This document shows positions 26,433 to 36,000 of a DNA stretch of 64,000 nucleotides, one piece after another. The DNA is from Malania oleifera. Its lineage: Eukaryota > Streptophyta > Magnoliopsida > Santalales > Ximeniaceae. The translations under genes and the position numbers were made by a program. The notes under the pieces were generated by a model. It was not told where the DNA came from and did not search any database. It saw only the letters and a list, made by a program, of their open reading frames with translations. Position 1 is the stretch's first letter, and the number at the start of each line of letters is the position of its first letter. Location of the stretch: NCBI RefSeq assembly GCF_029873635.1, contig NC_080426.1:50358093-50422092 (forward strand), given 5' to 3'.

Positions 26433-28108
26433 TTTCGTGATATCCTTTTCAAAAACTGGAAAAATAAATCCAGCAAACTTATAGAGGCTTGTGTTATTCC
26501 TAATTTTTTGGACCACAAATTAAGTATATTGTGGCTTGAATGCATGGAAGTCCAACTCAAAATAGATAAATATACGTTTATGTTTTTACTTGCTGGGAAT
26601 TGGCGTAGCATCTAATATGGTGACTTAACAGGCATCTTTGTCTAAGATTGCTGAATATGCACTGTTAGAGGATATCCAGGCACGGAGGCATGGAGATACA
26701 CTTTATTTTTGGGTTCGCATGGACATGGATCCTAGAAACCCTTTGCAACAGGATTTTTGGTCATTCTGTGATGCTATAAATTCTGGAAACTGCAAGTAAG
26801 AACCCTGCGCCCATTTTTCATTAATATTATTATTTTACTCTAGCTACTCTTGTCAACTTTGTGCATTTATCTGTATTTTATTGACATGGTTCTAGCCTTA
26901 CTTTTTCCCCTTTTCATCGATTGAAGATTTGCTTTTTCCAAGGCTCTTAGAAAAACTTATGGCATAGCACATGATCGAGAATATTTACCACCTATGCCTG
27001 TAGATGGTGGCACATGGTCTGTCATGCACAGTTGGGTTTTGCCTACAAGATCATTTCTCGAGTTTGTAATGTTTTCGAGGTATGAAAGACTGGAATTATA
27101 TTTCCTATGTTTGAAAATTGATGTTTATTTTGTTGTGCAAGAGGTATTAATATTTAAGATTACCTTTACTCATGATGCCATCCTATTTCAGGATGTTTGT
27201 GGATGCATTGGATGCAGAGTTTTATGATGAGCATCATGGAAATGGGCACTGCTATTTGAGTATATCGAAAGTAACTTCCGTTTACTTTTTTACAAGATAA
27301 CAATTTCTGTTTGTCTTTTTTGTTGTCCTAGTCAATGCAAATGAAAAATAACCCCTAATCCCAACTACAGTTGGATACATGTCTTTTGTGGATCTCATTG
27401 TTCATCTGAAGATTTTTTCTATACACATCATGCCTAATGATGTCCTCAGTGATGTTTCTGGATTTAATTTAGCTCTATTGATATTTGTAACTTATTAATA
27501 AGTAAACTCCCCTCGAAACATTTATTTTTCTGTGCAGCCTTTTTCCCTATTCTGTTTTTCTCGTCTCCCAAGTTTAAATAATTTTTCCAAGGAGGTGATT
27601 GGGCTATCATTTTGTTTGATGGGAATTGCAATGATGTTATGCTACTGTGCAGGACAAGCATTGCTACTCTCGATTGCTAGAGTTGCTGATAAACGTCTGG
27701 GCATACCATAGTGCAAGGCGGATGATATATGTGAACCCTGAGACTGGTGTTATGCAGGAACAGCACAGGTTAAATGATCGGAGAGGTAAAATGTGGGCCA
27801 AATGGTTTTCATACATCACCCTTAAGAGCATGGATGAGGAGCTGGCTGAGGAATCAGACACCGATCATCCCTCAAGACGGCGGTTATGGCCCTCAACAGG
27901 TGAGGTGTTTTGGCAAGGGGTATATGAAAGGGAGAGGAATCTACGGTACAAGCAGAAGGAGAAGAGGCGGCAAAAAAGCAAGGATAAGATTGCCAGGATA
28001 AGAAACCGCCCACACCAAAAGGTAATAGGAAAGTATGTGAAGCCCCCGCAAGAAGAGATGGAAAATTTGAACTCAACGATGGTTAAGGCAAGAAGGCTTT
28101 CAAGATAG
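11400..28108 (+). CDS. GT4-type glycosyltransferase, 14 exons, 1036 aa (At4g01210/At5g04480-like)
   Basis: Exons: 11400-11837, 12003-12089, 18909-19018, 19585-19635, 21637-21808, 22253-22567, 22662-22865, 24394-24876, 24981-25190, 25813-26001, 26632-26795, 26927-27079, 27192-27270, 27653-28108. All introns are GT-AG and all phases close. The N-terminus (MGSLES..., basic, with RSRFSR near 35) leads into a membrane segment at about residues 49-70, giving a type II signal anchor, so a Golgi site is inferred. Residues 147-300 hold the N-terminal glycosyltransferase fold (VFTDLLVDPQQ..). The donor-site region is at about 425-475 (GSFLEEQSFP, then NGYLFP). The usual second Glu of the EX7E motif is Lys at about 440. 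The C-terminus (from about 960) is very basic (KEKRRQKSKDK). The length fits the Arabidopsis family members as I recall them. Substrate unknown. Introns 2, 4 and 7 carry transposons. Which family member this is rests on recalled similarity. Confidence 0.93.
12830..13690 (+). mobile_element. LINE (L1-type) 3' remnant in intron 2
   Basis: Broken plus-strand frames read like the end of a plant LINE reverse transcriptase. FANDIVLIDET matches the FADDIVL box with Asp changed to Asn. Further on are SKSRGFRISRNK, a RWFGH-like stretch (FRWFGLWT-type, decayed), and TWNEIVKKDL near 13540. It ends in a GTT repeat (about 13668-13683), a common LINE tail. Many stops; inactive. Confidence 0.75.
14553..15166. 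mobile_element. MITE-like element with ATGTTTTAAAAGG ends (intron 2)
   Basis: The left end AATGTTTTAAAAGG and right end CCTTTTAAAACATT are inverted. Inside are inverted, decayed AAGGCAAGGCG / GCCTTATCTTGAGG tracts like those of the hAT-type element at 32786. No clean TSD is visible. The class is inferred from the ends and the internal AGGCG repeats. Confidence 0.5.
15640..17090. mobile_element. Fold-back hAT-like element with CATAGTTGTCAAATTG ends (intron 2)
   Basis: The terminal inverted repeats are CATAGTTGTCAAATTG at 15640 and its reverse complement ending at 17090. Inward from both ends are related inverted phrases such as TTTGAATCAAGAA and GTAAGATT. The flanking 8-mers do not match, so the hAT assignment rests on resemblance to the other CATAG-ended elements here. 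A second MITE seems nested inside. Confidence 0.6.
16044..16682. mobile_element. Possible nested MITE (GGGTCC / GGGCCC ends)
   Basis: The left edge GGGTCCTGTTTACTTGTGG and the reverse complement of the right edge, GGGCCCATTTAGTTATTG, are similar. Inside, inverted GGAAAAC / TTTTCC motifs are common. The TSD is unclear and the edges are approximate. Confidence 0.4.
17105..18247 (+). repeat. Recent tandem duplication, 571 bp unit (intron 2)
   Basis: Copies 17105-17675 and 17676-18247 are nearly identical apart from microsatellite lengths (TC and GT runs) and a few substitutions. Both start ATTAGTAAAGATGGAATTGC. Each ends next to CTTCCAATTAG, so the junction could come from slippage or unequal exchange at a short ATTAG homology. 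Confidence 0.95.
18354..18755 (-). mobile_element. LINE-like 3' fragment (intron 2)
   Basis: It begins with a T run and TTAATAAAAAAG, then an A/G-rich tract, very like the left end of the clearer LINE fragment at 36011. It could be a reversed poly(A) end. The minus-strand frame beyond (KQRAKWRELPLGLFQQ) is not recognised. Moderate guess only. Confidence 0.35.
20085..20345 (-). mobile_element. LINE 3' remnant in intron 4
   Basis: Reverse-complemented, this ends in a GTGGCCAAGCCCACCAAGTG-type stretch followed by GTTGTTGTT. It is the same terminal motif as the plus-strand remnant ending at 13690 (CCGACCCTACTTAGTGGGAC). Further in, broken frames recall the KTWN(E)VVKKD region. Opposite orientation to the intron 2 copy. 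Confidence 0.65.
22040..22070 (+). repeat. AAAAT microsatellite (intron 5)
   Basis: About six AAAAT/AAATA units within intron 5 of the glycosyltransferase gene. Confidence 0.8.
22991..23678. mobile_element. hAT-type MITE with 8-bp TSD (intron 7)
   Basis: A 688-bp element is flanked by an exact GTCAGAAC duplication (22983-22990 and 23679-23686). Its ends are CATAGTCTTAAATTTC and, inverted, CAAGGTCTTAAATTTC. Sub-terminal sequence is packed with TCGAAATTTC / GAAATTTCCG phrases in both orientations. An 8-bp TSD and CA..TG ends are hAT features. No transposase. Confidence 0.85.
26398..26432. repeat. TA microsatellite (intron 10)
   Basis: About 15 TA units followed by a T run in intron 10 of the glycosyltransferase gene. 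Confidence 0.9.
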
Positions 28109-30056
28109 ATTTAGTCTTAGCACAGTGTAATTCGATGATTCTTTTTTAGTTTTCTTTACTTATATTCTTTTTGTTCTTTGTATTTGCGAGAAAAGGTGCG
28201 TAGGTTTGTATACTATTAATGAGGGTTCTGTATGTAAAACAGTTGACGCTGGTGACTAGTGCAATTGTATTGTAGTTTTCTTTTCATCTTTTAAGGTGAA
28301 GAAAAAGGAGGAAAAGAGAGGGCTTTGGATTGGCGTTTCTTAACTTTTGGCTTGCCTCTTACCCGACATCTTCACTCAACACTATCTCCTTGGATGAATT
28401 GAGGGACTTGCCTGTCGAGAAACATGCTGAGCATTGCTTAGTCCGCTTTCCCTTGCGATTGCTGTGAGACGTTGACCCTCCTCACTGGCTTCAACTTCCT
28501 TTTCTTCCCTTTCCTCTTCAAGGCTCTGGAGGCCGAAATGAAGACGTTTAATAAGAAAAATCTTATAGCTAGGATTAAATTCTCTTGGGAGGCTTTTATT
28601 TTTTTAGGGTGAAAACATCTCACTGCATGCTTATTTTATAATTAATTTTAGTAACAAAATTTGCAACATATTGACCATAAATAAATTAGTTACGATAGAT
28701 TTGCTACTTTTAGTTGCACATGAAACTTTTTATGAGTTCATAATAAGGAATAATTATTTTCAAATTTTAGCATTCATTTTTTTCATTCCATGTTGAATGG
28801 AACATAAAAGGATAGTCATTGCTTCTATTTTAATTTTACGTTATGCTCTTTTATTTCAAGAGTAGCTATTCTTTTGAACCAAACGTAACACAACATAAAT
28901 TGTTAAAACTTTATATGCATTGTTGGCTCACAACTTAACAGCTTAAGCCTTTAGGTAAAGTGGTAATCTAACATAATATTAGAACTTTGGTTATCAGGAG
29001 GTCTTGGGTTTTAATCTTGTCGTCCTTCTTTATTCTATGACATTATTTGTCATTTGTTCACGTGCGGGAGAGTATTAAAACTTGATATACATTGTTGACC
29101 CATAACCTAACAACTTAAACTTTTAGGTAAAGTGGTAATCTAACATAAATATTGAGTGTGGTTTGTAAAGGTTCATTTAGAGGTTAATAAACAATGGGTT
29201 TGTAACGAATAATTATCATTCAAGTACAAAAGAAAATTGAATATATGGAAGATACTAAAATGAGTACCTAAAATACAAAACCTAAGCAAACTCTTCAAAA
29301 GAAAATGGGCATACACCAAGAAGATCAAATCATTACAAAATTAGTTTTATACTCTTCTCCCATATTTCACTATGTTATGTTCTCTTATTAATGCGTGCTT
29401 AAATCATTTTCTTTGCACTCAGGTTGTTAATTTCATAAAGCACAATTTTATAGTATCACCCAAATTTCCGTCCATAGTAATTTAGTATCCCAACCAACTA
29501 ATCTTGTCAAATGGTACAAATTACACGTTGCTAGTCGCATCTCTTGTTGCCAATCATGCACCAAGATTGTGGACGCTAAGAAAAGCATCCAAGTAGGAAA
29601 AAAATAGAACAAAATGTCACAAGTGAATGCAAAAAGCAATGTATTTGTATGATTGCGCTTCTGATTTTATTAAATTTGATAGAAGTTTTCATTACAAATC
29701 TGAAAAGGAAATTTTGAACAAACTGGAGATTACACAACTTATGCCACACAAATGATGCCAAAAATTGTCTTGTATAGTTAAAAAGCAATTAAACATCCCC
29801 TACAGTTCATTTCCCCAAATGTGTACTGCAAGAAAAAGAAAATTCAAACTCATCCCAAACCCTTCCCCTCCCAGGGAAGAAAATAAAATACAATAAAATT
29901 AGCATATGTTACACACTAGTGAGCTTACACGCATGCCTACAAAATTTCATCAATCCCCACTGGAGAATGTACTGCACTGGCACCAAGCCTCCCGGATCTC
30001 CATTATCTAGCTCTAGAGCACCATCATGGATCAGATCCCACCTCCTTCCCATGGTA
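28109..30056. other. Spacer between convergent genes, including both 3' UTRs
   Basis: No gene is seen. The 3' UTR of the glycosyltransferase gene probably ends near 28250-28300, and that of FCF1 extends left from 30056 for an unknown distance. The middle holds LTR-type repeats (28905-29165). Confidence 0.6.
28905..29165 (+). repeat. Repeated LTR-type fragment
   Basis: Two related blocks about 180 bp apart share a CATTGTTGRCYCAYAAC start and TAGGTAAAGTGGTAATCTAA. Between them are TTAGAACTTTGGTTATCAGG and a CTTGGGTTTTAATCTTG tract. This resembles a decayed tRNA-related box or LTR junction common in plants. Class not settled. Confidence 0.45.
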
Positions 30057-33000
30057 TCAAAATCTTGGAGCTGCATCAATACATATTAAAGAGTTGTATC
30101 AGCAAAATAGATGGAAAATATGCAGACAAATGAATGATCCCTGCAGCCACAGCCGCTAGCCTACCTCCACCAATTGTCGCTTCAGGCAAGCGCTCAATTG
30201 AATATTTGTGCTGAGTAATGTACATGATTGGCACACCTGGGATCTGTTTGTCAACATCATATATCATGTGTCGCAATCTAATTTCAAATTTTATAAATCA
30301 ATGTCAACCATACTAAACCATTTTACCTTGCGGATCCTCCGCTTTAAGTCTCGATCACATGTAGCAACAATGTAGCATTTATGCTGTTTCCACAATAGTT
30401 CACATATTATCAACATAGTCAAAGATACAACAAAGCAATTTCAGCAATAACAATGACATTTCATCTTGATATAAGGGACAAACATGGATAGGATGATGGA
30501 GAACATGCATACAGCAGCTAGGATGCAAAGTACACCAACATAAATCCAGATGTATGCTACTGTGTAATTACAATGCAACACCACCAGAGCCTAATAACGC
30601 ATTATGCATGTTAATCAAAAGCATCCACGAGAGACCCAAACTCTAATAATCTCAATTCCATTGTCATAATAACAATGAAAAATTGGGGCTGGACAAAAGG
30701 GGCATAACATACAGCCCCCAAAAAGATGAAAAATGAAAATTAATTAGGAACTTCTCGAGGATACTATATTTGTGAAATTTCCAACATTTAAAAATAAATA
30801 AAATTTTGAATATTGGTTTGTTTTAGTCAAAATAGTCAACAGCACAGAAAATAAAACATTATAACAAATGGTTGAATTTAAAGAATACCTGTGTAACTCT
30901 ATCAACAATACAGTCATCAGCATAGGTTCCTTTATGAGTACAGAGTAGCCTTTCAAATCGAGGATCCTTGGCAATCCTGTCAAAAAAGAACATAAACGGA
31001 GAAAAGGGGACAGGGCCCGAGGGTGGAGGGAGAAGGAAGAGATAACCTTAGATACTAATCTGAGACTGAAATTTAAAATAAAAAAAATTACAATCTCAGT
31101 GTACAAAGAAGATATTAATTGGCCAAAATCCTAATGATGCGCATCGAGTAAGAAGAAATATTTAATAATCAATCAAGCAAAATGCAAAACCATAATAGAA
31201 TTATACAATGATTTTAGCATAAAGTTTCTACAGTATAAACATACATATTAGACGATTTTTTAATTAGCTGACTAAAAAAACACTGATCACCACAAAAGCT
31301 TTGCCATCTGTACATCCGCATAGATCAAACCAAATAGAATCCATGCTTTATATGATGAAATGCGGCGTTGCAAACTAAATTTGTTCCAAAACATATACTT
31401 ATTTCTAATCCTTGTTAAACCATCCTCCTTTCTTCCTCTTTTCTGTGCTGCCTTTATTTTATGCATAGGGATCAGATAATTTTGATTCTAAAATATGCTC
31501 GACTAAAAAAAAAAAAACAAAAAACTTACTTGAGTGTATATTATTGGAAAATAGGAGATTCACAAAGCAAAAACATAACTGACAACATACCTGAGAGCTA
31601 CACGGTATTTCTGACCCAACTTCTCAAGCTCTGCCATCACACAATCCGTGATACAAGGAGTGCCTTAAGAACCAAAAACACCAGTAAACATTACAAATAC
31701 AAATAAGGGAATGTAATTTTAAAGGGAAAAAAAATTGTGGACCAGAAGTGATTAAGCATGACAGCTTACGCCAACAAGAGCAGATGCGTAGGCTTCATCT
31801 AATTAAAACCTTTAGAATCAAAATCATGCACGTGATTGAAACTTTATACTACATGCTCCAAACTCTCATGCATCAAACACATGCAATTAAATGACTGTCC
31901 GTGTCAAGCTTGTAATAAACTCAACACAATGTTTGTGACAGAATTCTTTCGGAACCATGAGTTGTGGAAACATTTTACAAAACATCTTCTTATTGTTTTC
32001 TAAATTTCTGAATTCTTACCTTAAGTTTGGCAGCATGAACAGGTCTTGGATTCGAATTATTGCAGCTTTAGACAAAATATAGGTATAAAACTGTATCGAG
32101 TTTCTTCCAAATCCACACATTCAAATCCAAGCCCCAAAATCCATGCTCCCAAACTACCTCATATAATTTTTAGGAAATTTAAAAACAAGTTGTCTTTTTT
32201 TTTTGCACAACTTAACAAACACTTTACCTTCTACCTTCTTAATACGAATCGTGAAAAACTAAAAAAATAAGTTGGAAGTTCCATAATTCTTTGAAAACCA
32301 AAAATGGAATATGGAAACTGTTTTCCACAACTAAACGAACCCTTCATATCTCATAGAAAATGATGCAGGAGCATTCAAGTCCAAATGGAAGGGCAAATAC
32401 AGCAGATTCATCGCCCAGTTACCGACTTACTGTGGCAATTCGGTTCACACAACCGTAGCAGCATTGTTTCTGATGCTCAGGCAGTTCAGTCATTTTAGGG
32501 ACCTTTATGCCTTTTGAGACTTGTAGTTTGGACTCTTTCTGTCCCAAGCTTCCATAAATAAATAGAGGGCTGAGATTAAAAATCTTATAGAAGATTCAAT
32601 GGCTGGGATTTTAAGCTTTGTGTAAGTTTGCATAAAACCCTCTTCAAAAGGCTGTAGTTTCTGTTTTTTCTCAGCATTTAGTAATAAAATTTTAGATACA
32701 ATTTACTCTTGTGGTTACGAACCAGACTGGTCTATTCGTCTTCAATTTTCCAGTGTTCTTTGGCTATTTTTCTGTTTGTGGGAACCATAGCAGTTAAAAG
32801 CACGCCCCCCAAGGTGCAAGGCGCAGTGAGGCGAAGAGGCTTGCACCACAAACCAGGTGGGGCGAGACGACCTGCAAGAGGCGATGCTAGGTGTCACGGG
32901 CTAAGCTTGTTCAGGGCATTATGCTTGCCTATGACCGCTTATCTCGTGTGTTTGGGATGGGTTTCCATCATGTAAATACTAGTGTAGGGTTATTTTCTAG

Positions 33001-36000
33001 TATTTATTTCATTGTAAGCCAAATAAGGCAGTATGACTCCTCGGTCACTTTGATGTTTCCTAGTGCTAGAGTGAGAATGGCCTAGAAAGCTCTTTAGGGG
33101 AGGGTGAGTGTTCATCAATCATTGTAAAACTCACTAGCAATTGTCAACGTGCTTAACCTACTTGCCTCCCTCGCTAAGTACAACATGTCAACGGAGGATT
33201 TGTTAATGAATTACGTTTGCTTCAATATTTACTGCTTGGTTGCCACGGCTTTCATGAATTGATTATTATTTCCGCTGCTATCTGATTGAATGTTAATGAA
33301 AGTGCTTCGTGGATGAATGTTGGTAAACAAAAAGGCTGGCTAGTTAAGCAAGAGTGCTTTAGCTAGCGCCGCACGGCCCTTCACAACGGTGTGAAAAAGG
33401 CGGACCGTGACACTAGGCGAGACTAGGCACAGTGGGGCGACAAGCGCAGTGAGTCGTGCCTTGTGAATTTTTAGTCATTTAAAGGAGAGAAATAACCATA
33501 GCCAGACCCGTAGCCCTCATTCAACTCGAACGAACATAGCCCTAGCCCCTTTCGGCCCTTCAAAGCCCTTCATGAGTTCGCCTTGCACATTTGAACCAGC
33601 AGGAGCCTTCGCGATCCTTTGAACCAGCAGCGTGAGCTCGTCTGCAAGCCTTCGAACCAGCCGGAAGCCTTCGCGACTTCGTCTTCAAGCTTCGAACCAG
33701 GATCGTGAGTTCGTCTTGGACATTTTGAAGAAGCACGACCCTTCGCAACTTCATTTCGAACCAGCAAGAGCCCTTGCGAGTTCATCTGCCTACCTTCGAA
33801 CCTTCGTAAGTCTTCTTCTTCTTCTTCTTGCGTCCTGCTGCCTGCTGCCTGCTGCTTCTTCTGCTTCTTCCTGCTGCTTGCTTGTTGCGTGCTGCCTGCT
33901 GCTTCTCTTTTTCTTCTTTTTCTTTATATGTAAGCTTATAAATTAAATATTTTGTTTAATTCATGTAAGCTTATAAATTATAACTAATATATAATATTTA
34001 TTCTTTTTGCTGAAATTTAGCTACTGTTTATTAATTTGTAATATTTAGTTTAATTAATGTAAGTTTATAAATTATAACTAATACATAATATTTATTCTTT
34101 TTATTGAAATTTAGCTACTCTTTTTCTTCTTCTTACTTATATGTAATTACTAATTAAATATTTAGTTTAATTAATGTAAGTTTATAAATTATAACTGATA
34201 CATAATATTTATTCCTTTTACTGAAATTTAGCTACTGTTTTTTAATTTTTAATATTTAGTTTAATTAATGTAAGTTTATAAATTATAACTAATACATAAT
34301 ATTTATTCTTTTTATTGAAATTTAGCTACTATTTTTTTATTTGCACTCTTTTCTTTTGATGTTGAACTATGTTGAATTGTTGATGCTTTTGGGCTTTGTA
34401 CCGGCAATTTTATTAAATTTTCAATTTTGTTATTGAATGTTTTGGCTTTTAAATTCTAAATAGGTATTCATATGTTCATATATGAATTACCCCAAATAGA
34501 CATTTTACACCATTTTAATAATTGTGCGCCTCACCTTCATGAGGCACGCGCCTTCGCCTCGCGTCTCGGCTTCAAAGACCCTTTGCGCCTCAGCACGCCT
34601 TGCACCTTTGACTACTATGGTGGGAACACAGTTCAGCTGCAAAAAGCAGCTTCAAACAGCCCAACTCTGCATTAATTGTGAGATGGTTGATTGTGCAAGA
34701 GGTCACATAATAAGAGGAAATTCAAACCAACAAGCAGATGTACAAGATGTGATGTATGATGGAAGATTTATCACAAGCAATACTGGTGCTCCAGCAAAGG
34801 GAATGTACAGAAACCTGTATGGAGATTCCGGAGGGTGATTGCAAATCCTTGGACATACCTGAAGGTAGTCTTGATGATGAAGATTTTTAGGCAGAGGAAA
34901 ATCCCTATCATAATCCTGTTCATCAAGAAATGAGCAAAAGCAACAGCCAGCTTATTAGCTTTTTGCTTGATTGAATCAATCCGTTAGATATGAGACAGGA
35001 GTGGTCCATTTGTTCAGCATAAAAGATACTTGACTATCGTGCCTTAATGGTGGAGAAGTAGGTTGTGTGGCATTATGAAGCAAGGAGACCACCTTCCCAA
35101 TGTTCCCCAGGTGCATGGAAGCAAAGTTCAGCAGCTGTTTGGGGGTGATTAGAGGATAGAAACAGCCCTAAAAGTGATTGAGAAGCTGTTAGTAATGCTC
35201 AGACAGGTAATCTAACAAGAGTAAGAATGGGAAAGAAACATTGGTCATTAAATAATTCTAGTGCAAGTCATTCAAAGAAGGCAGTGGGTTTCTTACTAGA
35301 TGTTTCACTTCTGCAGAGAGGGACACATCGTATGTTTGCCTGAAGGGCTGAACCTTGTAGAAATTGAAGGTAAAGATAAAGAGCTATAAGGGCACAAGTA
35401 CAATAACTACCATGACAAGGAAGACTGTGAGTTCTTTGTGATGGTAATAATTCTAGGTGGGGGTAGCAGCAACAGCATTATCTCACCCTTGACAAGCTAA
35501 ATTGAAAACGGAGAAGCATCCTCACCCATACAAGGTTGCTTGGTTTTAAGAGGGAAATGAGGTACGTATCACATCCCGTAGCCCAGAGAAAATTGAAGAT
35601 GAGGCTTCTTGTAGTGTCGTCCCTGTAGTTGCTCATCATATTCTACCATGAGGACTGTGACTGTATAGGCATTTAGCCACTGGGAAGGAGGGTAATGGTT
35701 TACACACAATACAATTGGTGCTAAACAACTATGACAAACAAAGTTGGTGCCGCTTCAAACGACAAGAAATAAACTGGGAATTTCATCCCAAATTTCACCA
35801 TGGGAATGCCTATTTTTAAGTTATTCCATTAGAGTATCACACCAACCATTGGGTGGGCATTTGCTCTAGTCGCCTTTTTTTCGTAATATTAGATTCCCAT
35901 ACAATTTTAATTCCATTCCACCAACAAAGGATAGCTGTACTCTTTCTGGAAGGATGGCAAAAGATTTGGTTTCACAGCCACTTGACCTCAGCATTAGGAA

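Larger units (their letters stand above)
32786..34619. mobile_element. hAT-type non-autonomous element, 1834 bp, 8-bp TSD (FCF1 intron 4)
   Basis: The flanking duplication GTGGGAAC (32778-32785 and 34620-34627) is exact. The ends are CATAGCAGTTAAAAG and, inverted, CATAGTAGTCAAAGG. They are followed by GC-rich AAGGTGCAAGGCG and GAGGCGAAG motifs that face each other at the two ends (32810-32880 and 34525-34605). Contents: a nested solo LTR, a run of CGAACCAGC-like repeats (about 33595-33800), CTGCTGCCT repeats, and an AT-rich tandem repeat. No transposase frame. Confidence 0.9.

Noticed and set aside
26936-26951. Alternative acceptor for glycosyltransferase exon 12 (CCAAG at about 26941)
   Set aside because: It would shift the frame into an early TAG. 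The acceptor at 26925-26926 gives KFAFSKALRKTYG and keeps the frame to the end.
33560-33785. Overlapping Arg/Ser-rich minus-strand ORFs
   Set aside because: They arise from CGAACCAGC-type repeats inside the hAT element and are mutual frame shadows.
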